From the NCBI GenBank assembly GCA_046349085.1, contig JAXMDA010000004.1, forward strand, positions 62,001 through 126,000: a DNA stretch of 64,000 nucleotides, written 5' to 3'. Below are positions 24,501-33,607 of the stretch, piece after piece (the stretch's first letter is position 1; every line of letters starts with the position of its first letter). This stretch comes from JAJXWB01 sp046349085 (lineage in GTDB: Bacteria > Pseudomonadota > Alphaproteobacteria > Rhizobiales > Beijerinckiaceae). Both the position numbers and the translations under genes were made by a program. The notes below the pieces were generated by a model. The model saw only the letters and a program-made list of their open reading frames with translations, was not told the origin of the DNA and ran no database searches.

Positions 24501-25682
24501 ATGCCCGACAATCCCGTCATCGTCGCCGGCGCAGGCGTCGGCGGGCTGTCGGCGGCGCTCGCGCTGGCGGCCGCTGGCCGCTATGTCGTCGTGCTGGAGC
24601 GCGCGCCCGCGCTCGCCGAATTCGGCGCAGGCCTCCAGCTTGCCGCCAACGCCACGCGTCGGCTCGCCAAATGGGGCGCGCTCGACCGTCTGAAGGACAT
24701 GGCGACCGCGCCCGAGGCGGTTGACCTGCGCGCCGCGCGCGACGGCAGCGTCATCGCCACCGTGCCGGTCGGCGAATCGCAGCGGCGCTGGGGCTCGATC
24801 TATCTCGTCGCCCATCGCGCCGATCTTCTGACCGCGCTCGCCGACACCGCCGCCATGTCGCCGAGCATCGAGGTTCGCCTCGGCTGCAGCCTGGAAGGCT
24901 GGCATGCCGACAACGACGGCGTGACAGTTCACATCGAGGGCCGGCCGGACCTGAAGGGCGCGGCGCTGATCGGCGCCGACGGCTTGCGCTCGCGCATCCG
25001 CGAGGGCCTGGCGCTCACCACGCCCGACGGCCCCCGTTATTCAGGGCGCACCTCGTGGCGCGCGCTCTTGCCCGCCGACAGCGTTCCCGCGTCCATGCTG
25101 GCGCCGCGCTCGAATCTCTGGCTCGGCGCCGGCGCCCATCTCGTTCACTACCCCCTGCGCAAGGCGAGCGTGCTCAACGTCGTGGCCGTCGTCGAGGACG
25201 AGTGGACGGATCTCGACGCCCCCGACTTCTGGGCCTCGCACGGCGAAGCTGCCTTTCTTGCCTCCCGCTTCCAGGGCTGGAGCGAGGAAATCCGCAACCT
25301 CATTCCCGCCGCGCCGGAATGGAAGCGCTGGCCGCTCTACGAGCGCAAGGCGGCGCGGTTCTGGGCGCGCGGCAGGGTCGCCGTTCTCGGCGACGCCGCG
25401 CACGCCATGGCGCCGTTCCTCGCGCAGGGGGCCGCGCAAGCGATTGAAGACGCCGATGCCCTCGGGCTCGCATTCGCCGCCCATCCGCGCGACGAGGCGG
25501 CCGCCCTGGACGCGTACAGCCAGGCCCGCGTCGCGCGCGCAAATCGCGTGCAGCGCGCTTCCCGAATGCAGGGCCTCGTCTATCACCTCGCAGGCCCCCC
25601 GGCCTTCCTGCGCGACACGACGATGCGCGCGATCGGCGGGGAAGGCATGGCGAAAGCCAGCGACTGGATCTACCGCGAATAG
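24501..25682 (+). CDS. FAD-dependent aromatic-ring monooxygenase family protein
   Basis: 393 aa, class A flavoprotein of the salicylate/3-hydroxybenzoate hydroxylase type. The Rossmann GAGVGGLSAALAL (residues 10-22), the NADPH/FAD DG motif IGADGLRSRIR and the FAD ribityl contact GDAAHAMAPFLAQGA are all intact. It may hydroxylate a phenolic or other acidic substrate with O2. The zinc-finger gene is immediately upstream and the NTF2-like genes follow after 61 nt. No catabolic cluster surrounds it, so the substrate is unknown. Confidence 0.88.
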   Translation: MPDNPVIVAGAGVGGLSAALALAAAGRYVVVLERAPALAEFGAGLQLAANATRRLAKWGALDRLKDMATAPEAVDLRAARDGSVIATVPVGESQRRWGSIYLVAHRADLLTALADTAAMSPSIEVRLGCSLEGWHADNDGVTVHIEGRPDLKGAALIGADGLRSRIREGLALTTPDGPRYSGRTSWRALLPADSVPASMLAPRSNLWLGAGAHLVHYPLRKASVLNVVAVVEDEWTDLDAPDFWASHGEAAFLASRFQGWSEEIRNLIPAAPEWKRWPLYERKAARFWARGRVAVLGDAAHAMAPFLAQGAAQAIEDADALGLAFAAHPRDEAAALDAYSQARVARANRVQRASRMQGLVYHLAGPPAFLRDTTMRAIGGEGMAKASDWIYRE

Positions 25683-25743
25683 CCTGAAACTTGGCCGTGA
25701 GCGGTTTTGATCGGCTCGTTTGACAAATGTCGATCGAGTTTGA

Positions 25744-26244
25744 ATGGTCCCCGGGTTGCAGACGCGCACAAGCGCGCGGGCTGTATCCAGGGAAAATCTG
25801 CCGCTCGTGCTCACTTCGGACGCCAATCGCCGGCTTTCGGCGCTCGACCGCGACCTCATGGAGCGTCGTATCCGCGACATGTGGGACCTGCGCCGGCGCG
25901 GCGCGGTCGCGGAGGTGGCCAAGCTTCTGGCGCATGATTGCGTCTATGTCGGCAAGACCTGGTTCGGCAAGCCGGCGGACATCCGCCGCGAGGGGCGCGA
26001 CGCCTGCCTGGAATGGGCGCGTCAACTCAACTCCATGGTCGAGAACGTCGAGATGACGGTCCTGTATCTTGTAATCGACGGCGAGCAGGCCGCCGCCTGC
26101 CGTCGCATCAGGATGCGCGAGCCCGGCGGCGGGCGAACCGAGAATATTGTCGTGTGCAGCTACATGCGGTTTCGCGGCGGCGAGATCGCGGAAATTGTCG
26201 AATATCCCGATACGCTCGCCATTACGCGCCTGCTGGGCGGTTGA
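25744..26244 (+). CDS. NTF2-like/SnoaL-fold protein
   Basis: 166 aa; the first 25 residues may be extra. A GTG at 25807 or an ATG at 25858 are possible starts. The NTF2-like fold shows at DLRRRGAVAEVAKLLAHDCVYVG and the end GGEIAEIVEYPDTLAITRLL. These proteins are small cone-shaped enzymes or ligand binders. It is a paralogue of the next gene (shared ending EYPDT), so they are a tandem duplication. Confidence 0.8.
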   Translation: MVPGLQTRTSARAVSRENLPLVLTSDANRRLSALDRDLMERRIRDMWDLRRRGAVAEVAKLLAHDCVYVGKTWFGKPADIRREGRDACLEWARQLNSMVENVEMTVLYLVIDGEQAAACRRIRMREPGGGRTENIVVCSYMRFRGGEIAEIVEYPDTLAITRLLGG

Positions 26245-26249
26245 ATTCG

Positions 26250-26756
26250 ATGTGCAATGATGACGGACGCCAGCCGGACCGGGACCAGTCCGGCGAAACG
26301 GGTCGAGGGGAGCGCGTGGAAAATTCGGCTTCGCCGAAACCGCCGGATATGCGGCGCCAGCATGTCGATGGCCTGATACGCCGTCTGATTGAGCTGCGCG
26401 CCGCCGGCGACGTCGACGGGCTCGTCGCCTTCGCCGCGCCTGACATCGTATTCAAGACCGGCATTGGCCGCGCGGCGCCGTTGCAGGCCGAATGCAAGGG
26501 CGTCGAAGCCTGCGCCAGGCTCGTGCGGCAGGTCAACGTCAACTATGAAAATCTCGGCTCGCGCCTGAACAAGCTGCTGATCGACGGCGACCGCGTCGCC
26601 CTTCACCGCACGGCGCGCATCCGCAATCGCGGCACGGGCCGCGCCGTCGATGTCGACATGTGGAACTTCGTGAAGTTCCGCGATGGCCTCATCGTCGAAT
26701 TCGCGGAATATCCCGACACCGAAGCCTTCGCCCGCCTCGACGCGAGCGACGACTGA
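26250..26756 (+). CDS. NTF2-like/SnoaL-fold protein, paralogue of the preceding gene
   Basis: 168 aa from ATG 26250; a GTG at 26316 (22 codons later) has a better ribosome site, GAGGGG. The fold is seen in LRAAGDVDGLVAFAAPDIVFKTG and in FRDGLIVEFAEYPDTEAFARL. It shares the FRxGxIxExxEYPDT ending with its neighbour five bases upstream. Tandem gene duplication; substrate unknown. It is followed 39 nt later by a tRNA on the other strand. Confidence 0.82.
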   Translation: MCNDDGRQPDRDQSGETGRGERVENSASPKPPDMRRQHVDGLIRRLIELRAAGDVDGLVAFAAPDIVFKTGIGRAAPLQAECKGVEACARLVRQVNVNYENLGSRLNKLLIDGDRVALHRTARIRNRGTGRAVDVDMWNFVKFRDGLIVEFAEYPDTEAFARLDASDD

Positions 26757-26795
26757 CTCCTGTCCCGCAAGAATCCCGTCCCGCAAGGTTGAACA

Positions 26796-26881
26796 TGGTG
26801 CGGACGGCGGGGATCGAACCCGCACGGGGGTTGCCCGAGGGATTTTAAGTCCCTTGCGTCTACCAGTTTCGCCACGTCCGC
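26796..26881 (-). tRNA. tRNA-Leu (anticodon UAA)
   Basis: On the minus strand it reads GCGGACGTGGCGAAACTGG at the 5' end and CCGCACCA at the 3' end. The acceptor stem GCGGAC pairs with GTCCGC, the anticodon loop is CTTAAAA with anticodon TAA, and the T-loop is GGTTCGATCC. The long variable arm GGGCAACCCC is typical of leucine tRNAs. Length 86 nt including the encoded CCA. Confidence 0.97.
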
Positions 26882-26936
26882 TTGAGGTCCGCTTGTAACG
26901 GGAGTCGCCGCCTCGCGCCATGCGCGTTGAATTGGG

Positions 26937-27440
26937 CTACCCCCCGCGCTCCGCGATCGGCGGCGCGAACGAGAGATGCAGGTCCCAGGGGAAATTGATC
27001 CAGGTGTCCTGCGAAACCTCGGTGATGAACGTGTCGACAAGCGGCCGGCCGGCCGGCTTGGCGTAGACGGTCGCCAGATGCGCTTGCGGCAGCAGCTCGC
27101 GCACGAGACGCGCCGTCGCGCCGGTGTCCACGAGATCGTCGATAACGAGAACGCCCGCGCCCCCGGTCGCGAGAATTTCGCGCGCAACTGGTTTGAGAAT
27201 GCGCAACGCCCCTTGCGCCTGCTCCGGGCGTCCGGCCTCGCCTGCGCCGTAGCTGGCGACCGCAAGCGTCTCGATCACGCGCAAGCCGAGTTCCCGCGCG
27301 ATGATCGCGGCAGGCACCAGGCCGCCGCGCGTCACTGCCACCATGGCGGTGAAGTTCTGTCCGGCCAATCGCCACGCGAGCGCGCGCGCGTCGCGATGGA
27401 ACTGGTCCCAGGAAACCGGAAACATTTTTTCGGTGGGCAT
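26937..27440 (-). CDS. gpt: Xanthine phosphoribosyltransferase
   Basis: 167 aa type I PRTase. The PRPP-binding loop is VLVIDDLVDTGATARLV (about residues 97-113). The N-terminus FPVSWDQFHRDARALAWRL is typical of Gpt, a membrane-associated purine salvage enzyme that makes XMP and GMP from xanthine and guanine. It lies nine bases after the CinA-type gene's stop and 55 nt from the tRNA on the same strand. Confidence 0.9.
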   Translation of the reverse strand: MPTEKMFPVSWDQFHRDARALAWRLAGQNFTAMVAVTRGGLVPAAIIARELGLRVIETLAVASYGAGEAGRPEQAQGALRILKPVAREILATGGAGVLVIDDLVDTGATARLVRELLPQAHLATVYAKPAGRPLVDTFITEVSQDTWINFPWDLHLSFAPPIAERGG

Positions 27441-27449
27441 CTCCCGCCC

Positions 27450-28202
27450 CTATTTCTTCGCCCGCTCGGCGATCAGCCGGTCGATCAGCGCCCGCACCTC
27501 CGCGAGCGCGGCGGCGAGCGATTCCGGGTTCTTCGACCGCACGACGATCTGGTTCATGAACTTGCCCGTCGTGAACGACGGATAGGAGCCGATCGAACAG
27601 TCGGGATATTTCTCCGCGATCGCGCCGAGGCCCGCAGCGTAAGCGCCTTCCGGCACGCTGTCGGCCTGCACCGTCTCCATCAGCATCTTCACGCCGGTCT
27701 TCAGGCGCGGCGTCACATTGTCGAGCATGGCCTGCATGATCGAAGGCACGCCCGCCATCACGACGACATTGCCGATCATGAAGCCCGGCGCCGTCGACAC
27801 GCGATTTTCAACGAGCTCGGCGCCATGCGGAATGCGCGCCATGCGGCGGCGCGCTTCGTTGAGATCTTCCGGCTTGATGCGCGTCAGCAGGAGTTCGATG
27901 GCGCGCGGATGTTCGGATATGTCGACCCCGAACGCCTTGGCGACGCTGTCGGCGGTGATGTCGTCATGCGTCGGGCCGATGCCGCCGGTGGTGAATACGT
28001 AGGTGTAGCGCGCGCGCAGCGCGTTGACCGCGTCGACGATCTCCTGCTCGATGTCGGGCACGATGCGCACTTCGCTGAGATCGATGCCGATCTGCATCAG
28101 ATAGTCGGCGATATAGCCGATGTTCTTGTCCTTGGTGCGGCCCGAGAGGATTTCGTCGCCGATGACGAGGACGGCCGCCGTGATCCCGATCTTCTCGCTC
28201 AT
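27450..28202 (-). CDS. CinA-type molybdopterin-binding domain protein
   Basis: 250 aa, consisting of the MoCF-biosynthesis/CinA N-terminal domain only. The family signature TTGGIGPTHDDIT (about 79-91) and LVIGDEILSGRTKDKNI at the N-terminus are clear. The C-terminal nicotinamide-nucleotide amidase domain of full CinA is absent. The stand-alone form is common in alphaproteobacteria; it may act on NMN/ADP-ribose or bind a cofactor. ATG 28202 overlaps the stop of the upstream FkbM gene (ATGA); a start at 28226 is possible. Confidence 0.87.
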   Translation of the reverse strand: MSEKIGITAAVLVIGDEILSGRTKDKNIGYIADYLMQIGIDLSEVRIVPDIEQEIVDAVNALRARYTYVFTTGGIGPTHDDITADSVAKAFGVDISEHPRAIELLLTRIKPEDLNEARRRMARIPHGAELVENRVSTAPGFMIGNVVVMAGVPSIMQAMLDNVTPRLKTGVKMLMETVQADSVPEGAYAAGLGAIAEKYPDCSIGSYPSFTTGKFMNQIVVRSKNPESLAAALAEVRALIDRLIAERAKK

Positions 28203-29071
28203 GCCTGCCGTCCCGTCGCTTGCCATTCCGCCCCCTGGCGTTCGTAGACCAGATTGTGCTTCGTCCTCAGCGTCGCGCGATAGCCCTGCGCCTCGATGAA
28301 TGCCGGCAGGTCGATGCTCCAGCGTTCCGGCATGTGCTCCACGATCATCGTTTCGGGCCGCAGGCGGCTCGGACCGTCGCGCAGGAACGGCTCAAGGATC
28401 AGATCCTCCGCGCCCTCGCAATCGAGCTTCATGGCGTCGATCCGGTCAAGCCCCTCGCCCGCGAGAATATCGGCGAGTTTTCGCGCGCGCACGGTGAGGC
28501 GTCCGCCGTCGTAGCTGGGCACGATGCGGATGGAGCTGTCGCCGCGATTGCGCGCGTCGAGAAACATCGTCACCTCGCCGTCGCAGTCCGCCGCCGCGCA
28601 TTCCAGCGTCTTCACGGTGGCGAAATCGTTCTGGCGCACGTTGAAGACGAGCCGCTGATGGATTTCCGGCTGCGGCTCGATCGCCAGAATGCGCGCGGCG
28701 GCGCCTGCGCGCGCGGCGACGAACAGGCTGTATCCGCCGACATTCGCGCCGACGTCCACGAACACGAAATCCGGCGTGATGCGGCGCGCGAGGTAGTCGA
28801 GTTCCAGGGCGTCGAAATATTGCGGCGTGAACAGCATCCGCTTTTCGCTGACATTGTCGGCCGGGTAGAGCCGCATGCGGGCGCCCAGCGCCTCGACGTC
28901 CGCCGGCTTCCCGCGCAAGGCCCGTATGCCCAGCGCGCGCAAGAGATACGCGGCGCGGCGGCCTGCCCAGCCCTCGGGCGCGCGGCGGGCGGCGCGGATG
29001 ATCCGCGCCAGCGCGCCGCGGGGCGCATGGGCGCCGAACGCCTGGAAATCGTTGATCTGTCTATGCTGCAT
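28199..29071 (-). CDS. FkbM-family SAM-dependent methyltransferase
   Basis: 290 aa. The SAM-binding region is FVFVDVGANVGGYSLFVAARAGAAARILAIEPQP (the motif is split in my listing; key residues DVGANVG). A later DAMKLDCEGAEDLIL segment is the FkbM hallmark. It methylates an O- or N-group of a sugar or other small molecule. It overlaps the downstream CinA-type gene by four bases, and its start is divergent from map. Confidence 0.88.
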   Translation of the reverse strand: MQHRQINDFQAFGAHAPRGALARIIRAARRAPEGWAGRRAAYLLRALGIRALRGKPADVEALGARMRLYPADNVSEKRMLFTPQYFDALELDYLARRITPDFVFVDVGANVGGYSLFVAARAGAAARILAIEPQPEIHQRLVFNVRQNDFATVKTLECAAADCDGEVTMFLDARNRGDSSIRIVPSYDGGRLTVRARKLADILAGEGLDRIDAMKLDCEGAEDLILEPFLRDGPSRLRPETMIVEHMPERWSIDLPAFIEAQGYRATLRTKHNLVYERQGAEWQATGRQA

Positions 29072-29194
29072 GAGGGGGTGGGGATTGCGTCTGGCGCCGC
29101 TCTACCATGCCGGGGGGCCTGCCGGCCAGCCGCAGCCTTTGCGCGCGGGGCGCTTTCGCCTAAATAAGGACAAACCTCCCGGAGAAATGAGTTG

Positions 29195-30022
29195 ATGACC
29201 TTTGTGGACGCCTCGCTCGCCGCTGGCCGCAAGACTGGCCAGATCAAGCTGCACGGGCCGGCGGATTTCGAAGGCATGCGCAAGGCGGGGCGCCTGACGG
29301 CGCAGGCGCTCGACATGCTTGTGGACGAGGTCAGGCCCGGCATGGCCACCGCGCGGCTCGACGATCTCGTCTTCCAGTTCGCGATGGATCACGGCGCCTA
29401 TCCCGCGCCGTTGGACTATCGCGGCTACCGCAAGTCGATCTGCACCTCCATCAACCATGTGGTCTGTCACGGCATCCCCGACGACAAGCCGTTGCGCGAA
29501 GGCGATATCGTCAACATCGACGTCACCCTGATCGTCGATGGCTGGCACGGCGATTCCAGCCGCATGTACGGCGTCGGCGCCATCCCGCGCCGCGCCGAAC
29601 GGCTGATCGACGTCACCTATGAATCGCTCCTGCGCGGCATCGCCGCCGCCAGGCCCGGCGCCCATACCGGCGATATCGGCTTTGCGATCCAGCAATACGC
29701 CGAAAGCGAGCGCTGCACCGTCGTGCGCGATTTCTGCGGTCACGGCCTCGGCCGGCTGTTTCACGACGAGCCGAATATTCTGCACTACGGCCGGCGCGGC
29801 GAAGGCGTCGAGCTCAAGCCCGGAATGTTCTTCACCATCGAGCCGATGATCAACCTCGGCCGCCCGCATGTGAAGATTCTCTCCGATGGCTGGACCGCCG
29901 TGACGCGCGACCGCTCCCTTTCGGCGCAGTTCGAGCATACGGTCGGCGTGACCGAGACCGGCGTCGAGATATTCACGCTGTCGCCGCGCAATCTGGACCA
30001 TCCGCCGCTGCACGCCGCCTGA
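29195..30022 (+). CDS. map: Type I methionine aminopeptidase
   Basis: 275 aa. The five metal ligands are visible: Asp in NIDVTLIVDGWHGDSS (two Asp), His in GHGLGRLFHDEP, Glu in FTIEPMI and Glu in FEHTVGVTE. It removes the initiator methionine from proteins and is essential. ATG 29195 follows GGAGAA; the adjacent TTG at 29192 is a possible start. It runs divergently from the FkbM gene and is 9 nt ahead of radC. Confidence 0.95.
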   Translation: MTFVDASLAAGRKTGQIKLHGPADFEGMRKAGRLTAQALDMLVDEVRPGMATARLDDLVFQFAMDHGAYPAPLDYRGYRKSICTSINHVVCHGIPDDKPLREGDIVNIDVTLIVDGWHGDSSRMYGVGAIPRRAERLIDVTYESLLRGIAAARPGAHTGDIGFAIQQYAESERCTVVRDFCGHGLGRLFHDEPNILHYGRRGEGVELKPGMFFTIEPMINLGRPHVKILSDGWTAVTRDRSLSAQFEHTVGVTETGVEIFTLSPRNLDHPPLHAA

Positions 30023-30031
30023 TTTCGCGCC

Positions 30032-30724
30032 ATGGCCGACGCGGACGAATCGGAGAAGCACTACCACGGCCATCGCCAGCGCCTGCGCGAACGCTTTCTC
30101 GAGGCGGGGCCGGATGCGCTCGCAGATTACGAATTACTCGAACTCCTGTTGTTCCGGACGATTCCGCGCCGCGACGTGAAGCCGCTCGCCAAGGCGCTGA
30201 TCAAGCGCCACGGCTCCTTCGCGGAAGTCCTGACCGCCCGCGCCGAACGGCTGCGCGAGGCCGGCGATGTCAGCGAAACCTCGATCGTTGATTTCAAGAT
30301 CGTGGAAGCGGCGGCCAAGCGTCTTGCCCGCCAGGGCGTCCAGCACCGGCATGTCCTGTCCTCGTTCAAGGATGTGATCGACTATTGCCGCGCCGCCATG
30401 GGCTATGCCGACCGCGAGGAATTCCGCGTTCTCTTCCTCGACAAGAAGAATGCGCTGCTTGCCGACGAGGTCATGTCCGTCGGCACGGTCGACCATACGC
30501 CGGTCTATCCCCGCGAGATCGTCCGGCGCGCGCTGGAGCTGGGTTCGACCGCGCTGGTGCTCGCCCATAATCACCCCTCCGGCGACCCGACGCCGTCCAG
30601 GGCCGACATCCGCATGACCGAGGAAATCGTGACGATCTCCGGTCTGATGGGGATCGTCGTGCACGACCACCTGATCATCGGCAGGCACGGCCACGCGAGC
30701 TTCAAGGGCCTGAAGCTGCTCTGA
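30032..30724 (+). CDS. radC: JAMM/MPN+ domain protein RadC
   Basis: 230 aa. The zinc-metalloprotease-like motif HNHPSGDPTPSRAD (JAMM) is intact, after the helix-hairpin-helix-like N-terminus (LADYELLELLLFRTIPRRDVKPLAK). RadC proteins are widespread and are no longer thought to be repair enzymes; the function is uncertain. It follows map with a nine-base gap and is 78 nt ahead of the GGDEF/EAL gene. Confidence 0.93.
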   Translation: MADADESEKHYHGHRQRLRERFLEAGPDALADYELLELLLFRTIPRRDVKPLAKALIKRHGSFAEVLTARAERLREAGDVSETSIVDFKIVEAAAKRLARQGVQHRHVLSSFKDVIDYCRAAMGYADREEFRVLFLDKKNALLADEVMSVGTVDHTPVYPREIVRRALELGSTALVLAHNHPSGDPTPSRADIRMTEEIVTISGLMGIVVHDHLIIGRHGHASFKGLKLL

Positions 30725-30802
30725 AAACAATTAATCCCGCAAACAAAACCTGCCGTTAACGAACAATGACTAGTTTTTCGAGGTGAGCTCCTCGGACAGG
30801 TC

Positions 30803-32965
30803 ATGACCCCCCCACAACAGAAGATCGCGCGACTGGCGCGCGGCGAACGCAGCATGTTTGCCGTGGGGGTGCTGGTCTGCCTGACGCTGTTCGGCATCGC
30901 CGGCCTGCTGTTCTTCTCACGCGAATACGCCAATCAACGTCAGGCCGAAGCCGAAACCGCGGCCGTGACCGCCGCCCTCGACGCCGCTCGCGCTGCATTT
31001 GCCGACGAAACGCGCGCAATGGCCGAACGGCTGCCCGAGGCGATGATCCTTGCCCGCAAGGCCGGGACCGCGCCAATCCGCATCGCCGGCGCAACGGAAG
31101 CCTACGTCGTCGATCTCGCGCGCGATCTCGCGCCGGCCGCGGGCGGCGGCGACCGCGCCGACCTCCTGCGCGCGGCGGCGCCGCTCGCCGCCGAGCCGCA
31201 AACCGGCGGCGCGCTGCTGCGCGGCCCGCTGTCCGAACGCGCGGCCGAAACCTCCTGGGCGGCCCCGCGCAGCGCGATCGCCATGCGCGGCGGCCGATTT
31301 GCCCTCCTCGCCCTCGTGCCCTTTCTCGGCGCCGGGGGGGCGGACCTCGCGCTGGTCAGCGCCCGGCCGGTCGACTCGGCCGCGCTTGCCGCGATTGCGC
31401 GCGTCGCCGATACCCAGCGCCTCGAAATATCGCTCGCCGGCGCCGCGCCTGCGGAAATGGCGAGCGCGCCGCTTGCCGCCGCGCCCGACGGAGACGCCTA
31501 CATTCTGGTCTGGCGCCCGCAGCGCCCTGGCGAAAGCCTCGTCGGGAGCGTCGCATGGATGCTCATCGCCTTCGCCTTGTTCTTCGCCACGTTCACGGTG
31601 GCCCGCGCGCGGCGCGTGACCGAGGAAGCCGCCGAAGACGAGGCGCAGAGTTTCGAGGCCGTCGGGCAGGACCCGCTTACCGGCCTGCCTAATCGCGCCC
31701 TGTTCACGCGCCTGCTGGAAAGCGAGATCGAGCGCGTGAAACGCACGGTCAACGAGCACGGCGCGGCGGTCCTTTATCTCGATTGCGACCGCTTTCAGGA
31801 AATCAACCAGAGCTGCGGGCGAGAGACGGGCGACAAGCTGATCGTCGCCCTCGCCCACCGTCTCGGCAATCTCCTGCGCTCCGCCGGACGCCTCGCGCGT
31901 TTCGAGGCTGACGATTTCGCGATCATCCTGACCGATGTCGTAGGGCCGCGCGACGCCGAAATGCTGGCGCGTCGCATCGCCGACATGGCGGCGGAGCCCT
32001 TCGAGATCGACGAGCGCAGGATCTACATCGGCCTGTCGATCGGCATAGCGCTCTGCCCGCAGGACGCGGATACCGCGGCCGAGCTGATGCGCCGCGCTGA
32101 CGTGGCGCTCTATCGCGCCAAGAACGAAGGCCGAAATCGCTACTGCTTCTTCGAGCAGAAACTCGGCGAGCAGATGCGGATGCGCCAGGTCGTGGAAGAC
32201 GATCTGCGCACCGCCATCGAGACCGGCGCGCTGGTGCTGCAATATCAGCCGATCATGGACATTTCCGGCAAGCGCATGGTCGGCGTGGAATCGCTGGTGC
32301 GTTGGCCCCACCCCGTCCACGGCCTGATCTCGCCGGCGAACTTCATCGCGCTCGCGGAGGAATGCGATCTCATCCTGCCGCTCGGCGAATGGGTATTGCG
32401 GCGCGCGCTCGCCGACATGCGGCTGTGGCCTGGCCTGAAAGTCGCGGTCAACGTGTCCGCCGTGCAGTTTCGCCAGAAGGATTTCGGCGAAACGATCGAG
32501 CGCCTGCTGCAGGAAAGCGGCATCGAGCCTGAACGCCTGGAGCTGGAGCTCACGGAGAGCGTGCTGCTCTCGGACGCCGACGCCGCCGAAGACGCCATGA
32601 TCAATCTGCGCGCCATGGGCATTCGCCTTGCGCTCGACGATTTCGGCACGGGCTACTCGAGCCTGATCTATCTGCGCCGCTTCGCTTTCGACAAGATCAA
32701 GATCGACAAGACGTTCCTGGAATCGCTGGAGACCTCGGGCGAAGGCGCGATCATCGTGCATTCGATCGTGCATCTTGGCCGCGCGCTCGGCCTGACCGTC
32801 ACGGCCGAGGGCGTGGAGAGCGCCGACCAGCACCGCTTCCTGCAGGCGCTCGGCTGCCACGAATTGCAAGGCTATCTCTTTTCCAAGCCGGTTTCGGCCG
32901 CCGACATCACGCGCCGCCTGCGCGCGCAGGAAAGCGCCGGGCAGGAGAGCCGCGCGGTGGCGTGA
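30803..32965 (+). CDS. Membrane-bound EAL phosphodiesterase with a degenerate GGDEF domain
   Basis: 720 aa. Two transmembrane helices (about 18-40 and 250-272) bracket a periplasmic sensor region. The GGDEF domain follows, with its active-site motif changed to EADDF (368-372), so diguanylate cyclase activity is unlikely. The C-terminal EAL domain has ESL at about 496 and keeps the other catalytic residues: NVS, ELTES, DDFGTGYSS, K in KIDKTFL and TAEGVE. It probably hydrolyses c-di-GMP. The degenerate GGDEF could bind GTP as a regulatory site. Partner of the PilZ protein at 13.3 kb by inference. Confidence 0.9.
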   Translation: MTPPQQKIARLARGERSMFAVGVLVCLTLFGIAGLLFFSREYANQRQAEAETAAVTAALDAARAAFADETRAMAERLPEAMILARKAGTAPIRIAGATEAYVVDLARDLAPAAGGGDRADLLRAAAPLAAEPQTGGALLRGPLSERAAETSWAAPRSAIAMRGGRFALLALVPFLGAGGADLALVSARPVDSAALAAIARVADTQRLEISLAGAAPAEMASAPLAAAPDGDAYILVWRPQRPGESLVGSVAWMLIAFALFFATFTVARARRVTEEAAEDEAQSFEAVGQDPLTGLPNRALFTRLLESEIERVKRTVNEHGAAVLYLDCDRFQEINQSCGRETGDKLIVALAHRLGNLLRSAGRLARFEADDFAIILTDVVGPRDAEMLARRIADMAAEPFEIDERRIYIGLSIGIALCPQDADTAAELMRRADVALYRAKNEGRNRYCFFEQKLGEQMRMRQVVEDDLRTAIETGALVLQYQPIMDISGKRMVGVESLVRWPHPVHGLISPANFIALAEECDLILPLGEWVLRRALADMRLWPGLKVAVNVSAVQFRQKDFGETIERLLQESGIEPERLELELTESVLLSDADAAEDAMINLRAMGIRLALDDFGTGYSSLIYLRRFAFDKIKIDKTFLESLETSGEGAIIVHSIVHLGRALGLTVTAEGVESADQHRFLQALGCHELQGYLFSKPVSAADITRRLRAQESAGQESRAVA

Positions 32966-33031
32966 CTTGGGCCGTCGGCAATCGGCAGTCGGGATTTCGA
33001 ACGCCGAGCGCCGAATGCCGACCGCCCCGCT

Positions 33032-33349
33032 TCAATGGAAGCGGAACTCCGCGCCAATCGCCCGGATCTCGGCCGGCCGGATCAGCCGTTCGTGGCCGAC
33101 GCGCACCGAAAACAGTGGGCCGTCCAGCTTCTCGCGCCAGAAGGTCAGGAACTTCCGCAGAACCGGAAAATGCGGAGCGGCGTCGTACTCCTGCCAGATA
33201 TAGCTCTGCAGCACCGCAGGGTGGTCGGGCATACGGTAGAGGATTTCGGCCGTCGTCAGGCCCCAGCCGGCAAGCTGCCGGAGAAAGTCCTCGGAAACGC
33301 GGCCGGAGCGGTCCATCGCGGCGGCCTCTACGCGCATTTTCTCGACCAT
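33032..33349 (-). CDS. Usg family protein
   Basis: 105 aa. The conserved pattern LAGWGLTTAEILYRMPDHPAVLQSYIWQEYDAAPHFP, then FLTFWREKLDGPLFSVRVGH, is that of Usg proteins, known from alphaproteobacteria with no confirmed function (once linked to the tryptophan operon). ATG 33349 is used; ATG 33337 or 33316 would trim the variable leader. A single gene, convergent with the GGDEF/EAL gene. Confidence 0.88.
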   Translation of the reverse strand: MVEKMRVEAAAMDRSGRVSEDFLRQLAGWGLTTAEILYRMPDHPAVLQSYIWQEYDAAPHFPVLRKFLTFWREKLDGPLFSVRVGHERLIRPAEIRAIGAEFRFH

Positions 33350-33607
33350 CTCGCCCTCACATGATCTGTCGGCCCTTCCTTTTGCGGTCCGCGCCTCAAC
33401 CGCGGAGCTGCAACGCGAACGATTGCAGACCCGTTTGCTTGCGATAGGGTTAACGGGCGGGGCCGCAGGTCACAAAAAGCAAGCTTCGGGCCAAATTCGC
33501 AGGGCTTGTCCTGCATTCTGGCAAGCGAAATGTTGGCCACTTGCCCTTGCGCAATCATCCCGTTTGTCCAATTCAGAGATCTATCGTCCCTTGTTGGAGT
33601 CCATCCG

